44,542 bases of DNA from Bdellovibrio sp. 28-41-41. Lineage in GTDB: Bacteria > Bdellovibrionota > Bdellovibrionia > Bdellovibrionales > Bdellovibrionaceae. Under the pieces are notes generated by a model that saw nothing but the letters and a program-made list of their open reading frames with translations, did no database searches and had not been told where the DNA came from. The number at the start of each line of letters is the position of its first letter. The stretch's first letter is position 1. The position numbers and the translations under genes were made by a program. Shown one piece after another: positions 17,969-27,586 of this stretch. The stretch is from positions 1-44,542 of the forward strand of contig NCGL01000019.1 in assembly GCA_002256935.1 (NCBI GenBank), read 5' to 3'.

Positions 17969-18976
17969 CTAGTAATTAATCTGCGACGAGTACAAAACTC
18001 CAATTTCATTCCGATCAACCGCTGTATCCTGAAACGTTCGATAGAAAGGTCCAACTCCCCAATCGAATTCTTTTTCTGATCGACAGAATCCTACAGACCA
18101 TTGGAATTCACTTCCGTTATTTTGCTGATGCCGGCTGAACCCCGTAGAAACTCTCCCCCACGATCCGATGTATTCAAATCCCGCCTTGAGTGCGTGAGTT
18201 CCTTCAAAGAAATAAGTGTCCGATACCGAATACGTGAATCCTTTTGTTCCAAATTTCACTCCGAAATCGAGTTCGAAATTAGAGCTTAAATCATAGGTTT
18301 GATCTGCATCGTCTTTGACGACTTTGTTTTGCGAAACTGAGTAATATCTTGATTTCAATTTTCCATTTTGTGCGACAAGAACTTTTGGTGATTTCAAATG
18401 AGTTCCCATAATAAATGAATCAGACTCGATTAAAAAACCGAATCCAATCTGGGAGGAATAGGCTTCCTTCTGGCTTTCTACAAATCTAATGGGTCGATCG
18501 ACATCCGTTGGACTCGCGATCAGTTCCGTTTTTAATTTCTGATCATTGTTCAGAGTTAAGCTCCAGCCGATGTTCCACATCGGTGATAACTTTAGTCCAG
18601 AGCCCAGATGAACTTCGATAGACCGCAAGTCCTCTGTACTTTCCAATTCATCTGATTGTAATTTTATTTTCTCGACATTATTTCCAATGACAAATCCCCA
18701 ACCGCCCCAGCTTTGTCCAAGCCCTGAAGACAAAACACGTGGCTCAATGGCCACCGGCGATCGATCCGTTTTATACTCTGCAAGATTGGGCTTATACGAC
18801 AAGCGGCTCAATGCATTGAGTGATCCAGAGAAACTCATTCCGTGCTTAAAAGACCCAAAATTCGCAGGGAATTTTGTGATCTCGCCCGGCGCCGTGATGT
18901 CGCTGTAGTTGAAAAAATGTTCTGTCGCGAACACGACCGAACTCAAAACTAAAATCGAAAAAAATGATTTTACCAT
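17969..18976 (-). CDS. Outer-membrane beta-barrel protein, unassigned
   Basis: A 335-residue protein with a signal peptide (MVKSFFSILVLSSVVFA) and a mature part made of alternating strands rich in Gly, Ser and aromatics (for example SWGGWGFVIGNNV, LKAGFEYIGSWGRVSTGF), ending in IGVLYSSQINY with a terminal tyrosine, as expected for an outer-membrane barrel. It may be FadL/OmpP1-like in shape, but no motif proves it. Its ATG overlaps the end of sfsA by seven bases, so it is translated after sfsA from the same message. Confidence 0.65.
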   Translation of the reverse strand: MVKSFFSILVLSSVVFATEHFFNYSDITAPGEITKFPANFGSFKHGMSFSGSLNALSRLSYKPNLAEYKTDRSPVAIEPRVLSSGLGQSWGGWGFVIGNNVEKIKLQSDELESTEDLRSIEVHLGSGLKLSPMWNIGWSLTLNNDQKLKTELIASPTDVDRPIRFVESQKEAYSSQIGFGFLIESDSFIMGTHLKSPKVLVAQNGKLKSRYYSVSQNKVVKDDADQTYDLSSNFELDFGVKFGTKGFTYSVSDTYFFEGTHALKAGFEYIGSWGRVSTGFSRHQQNNGSEFQWSVGFCRSEKEFDWGVGPFYRTFQDTAVDRNEIGVLYSSQINY

Positions 18977-19665
18977 TGGATCGGAAGAACTTTGTTAGTT
19001 AGTGAAACGGATGACGAAGTCACATCACACACGATGGGTGTAATACGCACTCCGGCGTCGTCGGCTTGTTTTAGTAAACGCGCGTACTCTGGATCGATAT
19101 CTTTTGCGGGTTTAAAACTATCAACATCGTTACGCTGAATAAAGAAAACGATCTCGGCGCCATGACCTTGTTCTTTTAACAGCATTAATTCCTTCAAATG
19201 CTTTTGTCCGCGGGTAGTTTCGGCATCAGGAAACTCAGCCGATGTTCCATTTTTTAATGTTACATTCTTTACTTCTATAAAATGGTGTTTATCACCTTTG
19301 CTGATCCTAAAATCTAGGCGGGTCTCAGCATTCAATTTAAATTCAGGTTTGACCTCAGGAAATTCCTTCCAATGAGCGAGCCAACCCGCCTTTAAAGCGT
19401 CCTTGATCATCTCGTTGGGGGTCCTCGTGTTAACACCCACGAATCCGGTAGGGGTTGAGACGATTTCCAGTGTGTATTTTAACTTTCGGTTCGGGTCGTC
19501 ACTTTCGGTAAAATAACAGTCTTGATCGGCAAATAAGCAGGATTTTAAGCTCCCGGTATTCGGGACATGCGCTGTAACTAGTTGATTTTCATAAAAAATA
19601 TCTGCAAAGAAACGTTTATATCTCTTTTTAAGCATACCCTTCGTAGTTTTAAGCTCTAACTTCAT
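18970..19665 (-). CDS. sfsA: SfsA family protein
   Basis: A 231-residue protein of the sugar fermentation stimulation family, which has an OB-like N-terminal and a nuclease-like C-terminal domain; the biochemical role is poorly defined. Family text: KRYKRFFADI, AHVPNTGSLKSCL, VGVNTRTPNEMIKDAL, RLDFRISKGD and FIEVKNVTLKNG (with the E-x-K nuclease-like residues) and FPDAETTRGQKHL. The ATG at 19665 is chosen because AGAAGGGTG lies upstream and because the protein family starts here; a longer frame starts 16 codons earlier. Confidence 0.93.
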   Translation of the reverse strand: MKLELKTTKGMLKKRYKRFFADIFYENQLVTAHVPNTGSLKSCLFADQDCYFTESDDPNRKLKYTLEIVSTPTGFVGVNTRTPNEMIKDALKAGWLAHWKEFPEVKPEFKLNAETRLDFRISKGDKHHFIEVKNVTLKNGTSAEFPDAETTRGQKHLKELMLLKEQGHGAEIVFFIQRNDVDSFKPAKDIDPEYARLLKQADDAGVRITPIVCDVTSSSVSLTNKVLPIQW

Positions 19666-19820
19666 ATTTTCACCCTTCTGTAACACCCATTTGGTTAAAT
19701 GCTTTTTTAACAAATTTTACAAAATATTTTTCCGTCGCATTGCCGAATGAGGTGCTTTAAGCTACATACTCTACTAATTAGAGCAAATACCTAGTTTTGT
19801 TAAAAAAAGGAAATGGAAGC

Positions 19821-20738
19821 ATGCGCGCACCAAAACCGTCATGGCTCAAAGTGAAAGCTCCGAGCGGTGAGAATTACACACGTATTAAAGACCTATTAGG
19901 CGAGTTAAAATTAGCAACCGTATGCCAAGAGGCCAAGTGCCCGAACATGGGCGAGTGTTGGAGCGGTGGAACAGCGACATTTATGTTAATGGGAGAAGTG
20001 TGCACACGCGGTTGCCGCTTCTGCAATGTGAAAACAGGAAATCCAAAAGGCGCCATCGATCCATTTGAGCCAGAAAAAGTAGCCTATTCAATTTCCCAAA
20101 TGGATTTAAAATACGTCGTTATCACAAGCGTGGATCGCGACGATCTAGAAGACCAAGGGTCGTCTCACTTTGCACGTACGGTTTCGACTATCAAAAAATT
20201 ACAGCCAGATTTAATCGTAGAAATTCTAACTCCTGACTTCCGAGGGAATAAAGAATTAATTCAACAACTGGCAGACAGTGAACCCGATGTATTCGCTCAG
20301 AACATTGAAACCGTTCGACGTTTGACTTCATCTGTGCGTGACCCACGCGCGGGTTACGATCAAACAATGGGCGTTTTAAAAACAGTAAAAGATCATAAAC
20401 CAAATATGTACACCAAATCTTCATTGATGCTTGGCCTAGGCGAAACTGATGAAGAGATTATGGAAACACTTCGCGATCTTCGCGCTGTTGGCTGTGACGT
20501 GATTACATTTGGTCAATACTTGCAACCGACAGAACGTCATTTGAAAGTTATCGAATTTATCACTCCAGAGAAATTCAAATACTGGCAAGACGTCGCTGAA
20601 GGCATGGGCTTCTTATACGTAGCCTCTGGCCCTTTGGTTCGCAGTTCGTATCGCGCTGGTGAATTCTTTCTCGAAGGCGTGATTCGTAAAAACAAAAAAG
20701 AAAATCAAGAAAACTTAAAATTAGAAAAATCAATTTAG
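19821..20738 (+). CDS. lipA: Lipoyl synthase
   Basis: A radical SAM enzyme of about 305 residues that inserts two sulfurs into protein-bound octanoyl groups. It shows both clusters: the auxiliary-cluster cysteines in [16 protein letters not shown] and the radical SAM motif [10 protein letters not shown], plus [21 protein letters not shown] and the terminal [10 protein letters not shown] that carries the serine ligand. The ATG at 19821 follows GGAAATGGA and gives the normal length; a start eight codons earlier is possible. It is first in the lipoate/2-oxoacid dehydrogenase operon. Confidence 0.97.
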   Translation: MRAPKPSWLKVKAPSGENYTRIKDLLGELKLATVCQEAKCPNMGECWSGGTATFMLMGEVCTRGCRFCNVKTGNPKGAIDPFEPEKVAYSISQMDLKYVVITSVDRDDLEDQGSSHFARTVSTIKKLQPDLIVEILTPDFRGNKELIQQLADSEPDVFAQNIETVRRLTSSVRDPRAGYDQTMGVLKTVKDHKPNMYTKSSLMLGLGETDEEIMETLRDLRAVGCDVITFGQYLQPTERHLKVIEFITPEKFKYWQDVAEGMGFLYVASGPLVRSSYRAGEFFLEGVIRKNKKENQENLKLEKSI

Positions 20739-20766
20739 TAGCTGCTACATAGCACAAGGAGAGAAC

Positions 20767-22407
20767 ATGTCATTTGACTTAAAGTTACCGGAACTAGGAG
20801 AAGGTGTAACTGAAGGTGAACTAATCAAATGGTTGGTAAAACCAGGAGATACAGTGAAAGCAGATCAATCGGTTGCAGAAATCATGACCGATAAAGCCAC
20901 TGTCGAAGTTCCCACCACACGCCCAGGCGTTGTTAAAGAATTAAAATTTAAATCCGGTGAAGTGATCAAAGTCGAATCTACTATCCTTACGCTTGAAGAA
21001 TCAGGCGCATCAGCAGCTAAGACAGCAGCTCCAACGAACGGCCATGCATTCAACCCTCCAACGACAACAGTTTCTTCTGGTAGCGGCGGCGGAACCTACG
21101 AATTAAAACTACCTGAACTAGGTGAAGGCGTTGCTGAAGGTGAATTAATCAAATGGTTAGTAAAACCAGGTGATGTAGTTAAGCCGGATCAATCTATTGC
21201 CGAAATCATGACGGATAAAGCAACAGTTGAAGTTCCAACAACAAAAGGTGGAACGGTTAAAGAATTAAAATTCAAAGCTGGCGAGGTTGTAAAAGTAGAA
21301 TCTGTAATGTTAACTCTAACAACTACCGGTGGAACTCAAACAGCATCGGCTCCAGCCGCTACGCAATCCGCTCCTGTACAAACTCAAAAAGCTCCGGCGT
21401 CGGCTCCTGAACGTACAATGTCTGCAGCAGCCTCTCAAAACGGCGCTTCAGCAAGCACTTCGTTCTACCCACCAGTGATGGATTCAAAAGTTTTGGCGAC
21501 ACCGTCAACTCGTCGCCTAGCTCGCGAAATGCAGCTCGATATCAACAACGTTACGGGAACTGGCCTTGCTGGTCGTGTAACTCGTGAAGATATCTTAAAA
21601 CAATTAGACTCGGTTTCTATCGGCGCGAAAGCTCCGGCGACTTCAACTGGCGTTGGTCCGATCTCGTTCCCTAAACCAGGTTATTCATCAACGATGGCTA
21701 ATGCGGAAGAACGCGTACCTTTAAAAGGCATCCGCAAAAAAATTGCTGAAAACTTACAAATGGCAAAACACATCATTCCTCATTTTACATTGATGGATGA
21801 AGTGGACGTAACCGAACTTGTTCACTTCCGCGAATCAATGAAAGAGATCGCAGAAAAAGCAGGGACGAAAGTTACCTACTTGCCTTTCGTAATGAAAGCG
21901 ATGATCGCAACTATCCGTGAATTCCCAGCATTCAATGCGTCCATCGACGACAACGCACAAGAAATCGTTTATAAAAAATATTTCAACTTGGGTTTCGCTG
22001 CGGATACTCCAAATGGATTACTAGTTCCGGTGGTTAAACAAGCCGACAACAAATCGATCTTGGATATCTCTAAAGAAATTATTGATCTTTCGAAACGAGC
22101 GCGAGATGGAAAATTAAAATCAGATGAAATGAAAGGCGCAACAATCACTATCACGAACATTGGTTCAGTCGGTGGTACATACGCAACTCCGATCATCAAT
22201 CACCCTGAAGTCGCTATCCTTGGTATGTATAAAATCCAAGATCGTTTGGAACTAAATGCAGAAGGCAAAGTTATCAGCAAGAAATATATGAACTTCACAA
22301 TCACTGCGGATCATCGTTTAATCGACGGCGCATTGGCTGCTCGATTCTTGAAGGCTTTCTTGGCTCGTATTCAAAAACCAGCATTATTAATGCTAGAAAT
22401 GCACTAA
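20767..22407 (+). CDS. Dihydrolipoyl acyltransferase (E2) with two lipoyl domains
   Basis: A 546-residue E2 subunit of a 2-oxoacid dehydrogenase complex. Two nearly identical lipoyl domains occupy about 3-78 and 110-186, each with the lipoyl-lysine in EIMTDKATVEVP (Lys43 and Lys151). After Ala/Pro-rich linkers comes a peripheral subunit-binding domain (ATPSTRRLAREMQLDINNV, about 245-280), then the catalytic domain with the DHRLIDG active-site motif (His516, Asp520). It could be the pyruvate, branched-chain or 2-oxoglutarate enzyme; the sequence pattern favours a pyruvate or branched-chain type. No E1 gene is in the window. It has a good AAGGAGAG site and sits between lipA and lpdA. Confidence 0.93.
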   Translation: MSFDLKLPELGEGVTEGELIKWLVKPGDTVKADQSVAEIMTDKATVEVPTTRPGVVKELKFKSGEVIKVESTILTLEESGASAAKTAAPTNGHAFNPPTTTVSSGSGGGTYELKLPELGEGVAEGELIKWLVKPGDVVKPDQSIAEIMTDKATVEVPTTKGGTVKELKFKAGEVVKVESVMLTLTTTGGTQTASAPAATQSAPVQTQKAPASAPERTMSAAASQNGASASTSFYPPVMDSKVLATPSTRRLAREMQLDINNVTGTGLAGRVTREDILKQLDSVSIGAKAPATSTGVGPISFPKPGYSSTMANAEERVPLKGIRKKIAENLQMAKHIIPHFTLMDEVDVTELVHFRESMKEIAEKAGTKVTYLPFVMKAMIATIREFPAFNASIDDNAQEIVYKKYFNLGFAADTPNGLLVPVVKQADNKSILDISKEIIDLSKRARDGKLKSDEMKGATITITNIGSVGGTYATPIINHPEVAILGMYKIQDRLELNAEGKVISKKYMNFTITADHRLIDGALAARFLKAFLARIQKPALLMLEMH

Positions 22408-22426
22408 GGACTTTAAAGGAATTATT

Positions 22427-23869
22427 ATGCAAAAATTTGACGTAGTAGTAGTTGGTAGCGGTCCCGGTGGTTACGTAGCAGCGATTAAATGTGCGCAGCT
22501 CGGTTTAAACACAGCGATCGTCGAAAAAGAAAAACTAGGTGGCGTTTGTTTAAACGTTGGCTGTATCCCATCAAAAGCGATGATCACAGCGGCCCACTGG
22601 TTAGATAAAGTCGAACATGGTTTCCCGGAAATGGGGATTGAAGTTTCTAAACCAAAGATCGATTTCAAAAAAATGGTCGCATGGAAACAATCTGTTTGCG
22701 ATAAAATGAGCGGCGGCGTGAACCAATTATTGAAAGGTAACAAAGTTACGATTTTCAATGGTACAGCTGAATTTGTTTCTCCGACGCAAATTGAAGTACA
22801 ATCAACTAAAGGTAAAGAGCAATTAGAAACGAAGTACATGATCTTGGCTTTAGGTTCTCGCCCTATCCAAATCCCTGGTTTTGAATTCGACGAAAAAAAT
22901 ATCGTGTCATCCACTGGCGCGCTAGATTTAGACGCGATTCCAAAACGCATGGTGACTATCGGTGGTGGATACATCGGTCTAGAGATCTCTTCGTATATGA
23001 AGAAACTTGGGACTGACGTAACAATCCTTGAAGCTGCGGATACATTATTAGCGGGCGTTGCTGATCCCGATTGTTCGCAAGTCGTAGCTCGCAAATTGAA
23101 AAAATCCGGCGTGAAAGTGATCCATCAAGCAAAAGCTAAATCACAAAAGAAAACTGGCAGCGAATACGAAATATCTTATGAATTGAACGGCAAGACAGAA
23201 ACTATGAAAGCTGATAAAATTTTGGTAACAGTTGGTCGCCGTCCCAATGGGGATCAACCCACTCTGAAGAAACTAGGTATCCAAATTGACGAACGTGGTT
23301 TTGTAAAAGTAGATGCTCAACGCAGAACAAATGTTAAAACTATTTTTGCGATCGGCGATCTATGCGGTCAGCCAATGTTAGCTCACAAAGCATCTTACGA
23401 AGGCGTAATGGTAGCTGAAATTATTAAAGGTGCTCCAAGAGCGTTTGATGCGAAAACAATCCCGGCTGTTGTATTTACAGATCCAGAAATCGCATCAGCA
23501 GGAATGCTTGAATCCGAAGCGATTGCTAAAGGTTACAAAAATCTTAAAATCGCGAAGTTTCCATTCGGTGCCAACGGCCGCGCGGTTTCAATGATGGAAA
23601 CTGATGGTTTTGTGAAAATGATCGCGTCTGAAAATGATGTACTAATTGGCGTTCATATCGTAGGCCCGGAGGCTTCGAATTTAATTTCTGAAGCGGTAGT
23701 GGCCATTGAAATGGGTGCACGCCTGCAAGATGTAGCATTATCGATCCATCCTCACCCAACGTTGGGCGAAACTATGATGGAGGCTGCTGAAGCCACATTG
23801 GGACATGCGATCCATATTATTCAAAAACCTCTTCATACTCCGGCTCCAGCGCCGATAGCTGCGAAGTAG
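22427..23869 (+). CDS. lpdA: Dihydrolipoamide dehydrogenase (E3)
   Basis: A 480-residue FAD disulfide oxidoreductase that reoxidises dihydrolipoamide with NAD. Seen: FAD-binding GSGPGGYVAA, redox pair CLNVGCIPSK (Cys41/Cys46), NAD-binding GGGYIGLE, FAIGDLCGQPMLAHKA, and the catalytic dyad in SIHPHPTLGE (His443, Glu448). The length is normal, with a short Pro/Ala tail. It follows the E2 gene by 19 bases with AAAGGA, so E2 and E3 are made together. Confidence 0.97.
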   Translation: MQKFDVVVVGSGPGGYVAAIKCAQLGLNTAIVEKEKLGGVCLNVGCIPSKAMITAAHWLDKVEHGFPEMGIEVSKPKIDFKKMVAWKQSVCDKMSGGVNQLLKGNKVTIFNGTAEFVSPTQIEVQSTKGKEQLETKYMILALGSRPIQIPGFEFDEKNIVSSTGALDLDAIPKRMVTIGGGYIGLEISSYMKKLGTDVTILEAADTLLAGVADPDCSQVVARKLKKSGVKVIHQAKAKSQKKTGSEYEISYELNGKTETMKADKILVTVGRRPNGDQPTLKKLGIQIDERGFVKVDAQRRTNVKTIFAIGDLCGQPMLAHKASYEGVMVAEIIKGAPRAFDAKTIPAVVFTDPEIASAGMLESEAIAKGYKNLKIAKFPFGANGRAVSMMETDGFVKMIASENDVLIGVHIVGPEASNLISEAVVAIEMGARLQDVALSIHPHPTLGETMMEAAEATLGHAIHIIQKPLHTPAPAPIAAK

Positions 23870-23899
23870 CTTAAATTGAAACCATACGAAGTAGGTAAA

Positions 23900-24337
23900 A
23901 TGAAAACCATTTGGATTTTTCTTTTTGCGATCATTTGGGTAACAGTTTCCTGTAGTAACCGTATCCCTAGAGAAAATCCAGATGGAACCCCAACCACACC
24001 ATCTGTCATTATGCCGGAGGCAATAGCCGTTAATGAAATTGCTGTCGCAGTAACGGACTACATGGGCAATGTGGTCAGAAAAATAAGTGGTCATATTTAT
24101 TGCGGCGAAGGCTTAAGCCAAAGACCGGCTAACCGCGCGCGAATCGATCTAATAGATAAAAAGAAAATACTTTTAACTGTCACATCCGATATGGATGGAA
24201 CATATTCCCTTAGCTATCAGCCCGGGATAAAAGAAAATTTTCAGTTTTCAATTACCGCTAGTTGCGGATCTATAAAAGAATCGCTCAACAAAGATTTGAT
24301 TAAAAATAGCACTCCGGTCGATTTCTGGATCAAGTAA
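23900..24337 (+). CDS. Predicted lipoprotein
   Basis: A 145-residue protein starting at the ATG at 23900 (GTAGGT upstream). Its signal ends in the lipobox-like VTVSC, so it is probably lipid-anchored. The mature part has a Pro/Thr-rich spacer, then a beta-rich domain with two cysteines (IYCGEGLSQRPANRARIDLI; TASCGSI) and the segment SDMDGTYSLSYQPG, which looks like a carboxypeptidase-regulatory-like (CarboxypepD_reg) beta-sandwich. It is inserted between lpdA and lipB in the operon; a link with lipoate metabolism is not evident. Confidence 0.6.
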   Translation: MKTIWIFLFAIIWVTVSCSNRIPRENPDGTPTTPSVIMPEAIAVNEIAVAVTDYMGNVVRKISGHIYCGEGLSQRPANRARIDLIDKKKILLTVTSDMDGTYSLSYQPGIKENFQFSITASCGSIKESLNKDLIKNSTPVDFWIK

Positions 24338-24343
24338 GGCTGT

Positions 24344-25018
24344 ATGCAAATGGAAATCCAAGATTGGGGTTTGATTGATTACTTTGAATCCAACAAACGA
24401 CAACTAGAATTAGTGGAACGAGTCCATGCGGAAAACGTACCTGGTATTATCGTTTTCTGTACTCATCCTGAAATCGTAACCCTAGGACGCTCGACAGAAG
24501 AGGGCGACGTGTTTTCATGGGACGGCCCGATCGCTGAAATCAGCCGCGGTGGACGCGCCACATATCACGGTCCTTCACAGTTAGTGATTTACCCGATCAT
24601 CAATTTAAAACACGCCAGTCGCCCCGCTCACGAGCAACAGAACGTTGCGGGACATTTACGTAAACTAGAAAATGGAATTATTGAATGGCTAAAAACATTA
24701 GATGTTAAAGCCGAAGGCAAGACACTGGATCTTGAAAATCGTAAGCCACAACAGGATTACAAAGGCCACGCGGTCGAAGAAACGGGTGTTTGGGTGGACG
24801 GACATAAGGTCGCCTCTTTAGGCATCGCCGTTAAAAAATGGATTACATACCATGGCGCTGCGATCAATTTATTCTCTGATAAAACTGCTTTTCGTGGAAT
24901 GTACCCTTGCGGATTTTCGCAATCCGTAATGACGGATGTAGAAACGTTAATTCAGAATAAACCAGATATTGTTAAAGCGAAGTCCTACCTTCAAGACTAC
25001 TTTCAAGCTAATTTGTAA
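24344..25018 (+). CDS. lipB: Octanoyl-ACP:protein octanoyltransferase
   Basis: A 224-residue LipB that transfers octanoate from ACP to lipoyl domains before LipA acts. Family motifs: HPEIVTLGRS, RGGRATYHGPSQLVIYPII, KPQQDYKGHAVEETGVWV, the lysine-containing GHKVASLGIAVKKW, the TYHGAAINL segment and the catalytic cysteine in YPCGFS. The start codon may be the ATG at 24344 or the one two codons on. Six bases separate it from the lipoprotein gene. With lipA at the head of the operon this supplies the complete de novo lipoylation route for the E2. Confidence 0.96.
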   Translation: MQMEIQDWGLIDYFESNKRQLELVERVHAENVPGIIVFCTHPEIVTLGRSTEEGDVFSWDGPIAEISRGGRATYHGPSQLVIYPIINLKHASRPAHEQQNVAGHLRKLENGIIEWLKTLDVKAEGKTLDLENRKPQQDYKGHAVEETGVWVDGHKVASLGIAVKKWITYHGAAINLFSDKTAFRGMYPCGFSQSVMTDVETLIQNKPDIVKAKSYLQDYFQANL

Positions 25019-25032
25019 ATCGCAAAAATCAT

Positions 25033-25815
25033 CTACGCCCGATTTCGATTGAAACTACCAATCACAAATTTCTTAAATAGCGACGGGGTGTACTTGTTCA
25101 TCAGTAGACCAAAACGAGTGGCTCCTTTTGGCATTAAGTAGGTTTCATCCCGCTTAATGGCGTCAATTATTTGATTCGCATACTCTTCTGCGGAAATGTA
25201 GTCTGCCGGTGAATCAAAATATTTACCGTACGATGTTTTTATTTGATCAAACATATCTGTCTTAATTCCAGGGGTAACAAGAGCCAGCGTTCCAACCCCG
25301 GTGCCCATCAATTCAGTTTCAAGACATTCAGTCATCGCTAACAATCCACTTTTCGCAGCCGCGTAGGTAGTCGCACACGGAAATCGCATATAGGCGGACA
25401 CACTGGTATTGTTTACGATTTTTCCACCGCGACGCTCTAACATCGAAGGAAGTACTGACTTCATAAGTAGTGCCGATGCCACCAGGTTTAACTGAAAAAC
25501 ATCGATAATATCGTTATCATTTTGTTTCTCAAGAAGCTCGCCCGTCAATATACCGGCATTGTTGACCAAAATATCAATATTCTCTTTAGCGAGATCTTTT
25601 CCTAAATTCAAAATGCTATCTGTTTTAGTTAAATCGCAAGTCCATCTAACAACTTTAGTTGCACCAAGCTTTGTCAGCTCTTCAATCTTATTCGAATCCC
25701 AAGACCGTTGCACTAAATGTAGAGCCGCGTGTTCTTTCGCAAATGCCCTAGCTAGCTCCCAACCGATGCCTCGGCTTGAACCCGTGATCACTACATTTTT
25801 ATTTCCGACTTCCAT
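25033..25815 (-). CDS. Short-chain dehydrogenase/reductase
   Basis: A 260-residue classical SDR: the cofactor motif TGSSRGIGWELA, NNAG (LVNNAGIL), the catalytic Ser in NNTSVSAY and the YxxxK in TYAAAKSG. The ATG at 25815 has AGGAGAGG upstream. Being the last gene of the eight-gene operon headed by the MerR-type regulator, it probably acts on a lipid or aldehyde intermediate. Substrate unknown. It converges on lipB. Confidence 0.88.
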   Translation of the reverse strand: MEVGNKNVVITGSSRGIGWELARAFAKEHAALHLVQRSWDSNKIEELTKLGATKVVRWTCDLTKTDSILNLGKDLAKENIDILVNNAGILTGELLEKQNDNDIIDVFQLNLVASALLMKSVLPSMLERRGGKIVNNTSVSAYMRFPCATTYAAAKSGLLAMTECLETELMGTGVGTLALVTPGIKTDMFDQIKTSYGKYFDSPADYISAEEYANQIIDAIKRDETYLMPKGATRFGLLMNKYTPSLFKKFVIGSFNRNRA

Positions 25816-25825
25816 CTGCCTCTCC

Positions 25826-26329
25826 TTACTTCGAAACACTCAATCTCGAAATAATTATCGAATGTATAAGATATATAAACACACCCCAAAAAACTCCATA
25901 AATAAGAAAAAATGATTGGTTAGGGATATTGACGATTCCGAATGAAATTCCCGAATAGTAGCTCAACGGACCAAACACCGATGACAGAGCTGAAATAACA
26001 AATCTTCGATCTTTAAACTGCGAAATTAAATACGGTGCTACCCAAGCAAATAACAACCAAAGCGCCAAAAGCCATTTCGGCAGAAAGAAAACGTCATCCC
26101 CATAAAAATTAATAATACTGTAGCGACCACAGAGAAAATCAAACGCGCAACCAATGATTAATATTAATATCGAAACAAATCTAAGGCGCAGACTCGCCCT
26201 TCGAAAATCCCAAAGAAAAAGCCCGAAAAACCCAAGTAGTAGATAGTTGACGTAGTCCGTTTTTGCCATAAGAGCGGTTAGAATCCATAAGAAATTAAAC
26301 GCTATGAGCCTTATCAAAAGATTCGACAT
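25826..26329 (-). CDS. DUF2878-type membrane protein
   Basis: A 167-residue integral membrane protein with five to six hydrophobic helices and the DUF2878 (PF11086-like) look: FNFLWILTALMAK near the start, a middle WLLFAWVAPYL, and LSSVFGPLSYYSGISFGIV. Function unknown; the family is regularly found beside DUF1365 and CFA-type genes. The start ATG overlaps the previous stop (TGATG). Confidence 0.7.
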   Translation of the reverse strand: MSNLLIRLIAFNFLWILTALMAKTDYVNYLLLGFFGLFLWDFRRASLRLRFVSILILIIGCAFDFLCGRYSIINFYGDDVFFLPKWLLALWLLFAWVAPYLISQFKDRRFVISALSSVFGPLSYYSGISFGIVNIPNQSFFLIYGVFWGVFIYLIHSIIISRLSVSK

Positions 26330-27036
26330 CAAGTGCCTTCGGGCTTGGTTGGACTTTTTATTTTATATTCAATAACCACGGACTGCGGCTTATCCTTGGC
26401 CGACGGCAAATTAGACAGCCCTACATATTTCTTTAGAATCCCGCTCTTTTCATCATAGAATATTTTTATTTCTTTAACAAAAAGACTAAGAACCAATGAC
26501 GGCTTTATTACATACTCGCGATCAGAATCTGCACTAAGCCCCTTATCTATAACTTCAAATCGATAATAATCATGCCGAGGCATAACTAAAAAATGTACCG
26601 AGGATTGAGTGACTCTTTTTCGAACCAAATTTTCTTTGATGTAATTATCAAATCCTGAGCCGGAAACCAAGTCGGTTTTATAAGATAAATCCGTCGCTTT
26701 AATGAGCTTTCCGGAGTCAAATTCACTAATTTTGTAAATGTCCTTATCTCCCTCTTTTGCAATTTTCCCTTCGAAGACTCGATTAAATCGGAAATCTTCA
26801 AATTTAGAATCGGGCGCTGCTAACTTTTCTGCAAAATCCGAAGTCATCTTAGCGATTGTTTTTCCTTCACTATCGAAATAGACCGTTTCAATTCTTTTTG
26901 CGCGCCCCTCACTATCACGATCTATTGAATGCTCTTCAGTGTATACGAATTCGCCGTCAAGGTTTATAGCCTTTCCCACAAGCACTTCAGCCAACGATAT
27001 ACTCGACAAAAAATATATAAAAATTAGTGTCTTCAT
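26329..27036 (-). CDS. Periplasmic protein of the lipid-modification operon
   Basis: About 235 residues with a signal peptide (MKTLIFIYFLSSISLA) and a beta-rich mature part without known motifs (TEEHSIDRDSEGRAKRIETV; FDNYIKENLVRKR). A tandem start (ATG at 27036 or a TTG seven codons earlier) is possible. Located between DUF3833 and DUF2878 genes; proteins in this slot in similar clusters are usually unassigned. It could bind or carry a lipid in the periplasm, but that is only inferred. Confidence 0.6.
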   Translation of the reverse strand: MKTLIFIYFLSSISLAEVLVGKAINLDGEFVYTEEHSIDRDSEGRAKRIETVYFDSEGKTIAKMTSDFAEKLAAPDSKFEDFRFNRVFEGKIAKEGDKDIYKISEFDSGKLIKATDLSYKTDLVSGSGFDNYIKENLVRKRVTQSSVHFLVMPRHDYYRFEVIDKGLSADSDREYVIKPSLVLSLFVKEIKIFYDEKSGILKKYVGLSNLPSAKDKPQSVVIEYKIKSPTKPEGT

Positions 27037-27043
27037 TTTCTCG

Positions 27044-27586
27044 CTATTTTTTTTCAATGGCTAATGAAACGTCACCCAAGTGAAATCCCCACTTAGACAT
27101 CCTAGTCTTATTAATCACTAATTTTTCATTCACTCTATACATCCAATCATCCATTCTAACATTAATCGTTCCATCATCAATTTTTAGTTGAAGAACATAG
27201 TTCATATTAAAAGCAAATCCAGCGGTAGAAATTTTAGCCTCACCAATCACATCACCTGCCTTGCCTACGTAGTTACCATCTTTATCTTTGGTAATTTTCC
27301 ACGTACGGCTTTCTTTAACACCATCTGAATAAATGAAATCTTCGTAAATAGAGATTTCGTCTCCTTTTTTCTCGGCTCTCATCTTACAATTTATCCGCTT
27401 TATTACTTTTCCAGACCTGTCCTGGAATACTCCATTAGCCTCTAAGTTTCCTGAAAAGAACTCCTCAAAGTTAAAAGCCGGCGTTTGGTCTTTGTATTCA
27501 TCGACCGTTAAACTAGAACATGAAGTAACCGCGATGGAAAAAAATACAACTAACAATCTCAAAACTCGTCTGCTTTTAATATACAT
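27044..27586 (-). CDS. DUF3833 lipoprotein
   Basis: A 180-residue lipoprotein (lipobox-like AVTSC) of the DUF3833 family. Seen: GNLEANGVFQDRSGKVIKR, the central EDFIYSDGVKESRTWKI, GKAGDVIGEA, FNMNYVLQLKI, MDDWMYRVNEKLVINKTRMS and KWGFHLGDVSLAI. The ATG at 27586 overlaps the stop of the methyltransferase gene (TAATG), with GGAG upstream, so the longer frame is discarded. Function unknown; the family accompanies CFA-like and DUF1365 genes and is a candidate outer-membrane lipid-handling protein. Confidence 0.85.
   Translation of the reverse strand: MYIKSRRVLRLLVVFFSIAVTSCSSLTVDEYKDQTPAFNFEEFFSGNLEANGVFQDRSGKVIKRINCKMRAEKKGDEISIYEDFIYSDGVKESRTWKITKDKDGNYVGKAGDVIGEAKISTAGFAFNMNYVLQLKIDDGTINVRMDDWMYRVNEKLVINKTRMSKWGFHLGDVSLAIEKK

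Noticed and set aside
22471..23094. 207-codon open frame opposite lpdA
   Set aside because: It is antisense to a clear lpdA and low in complexity of a real protein; a shadow.
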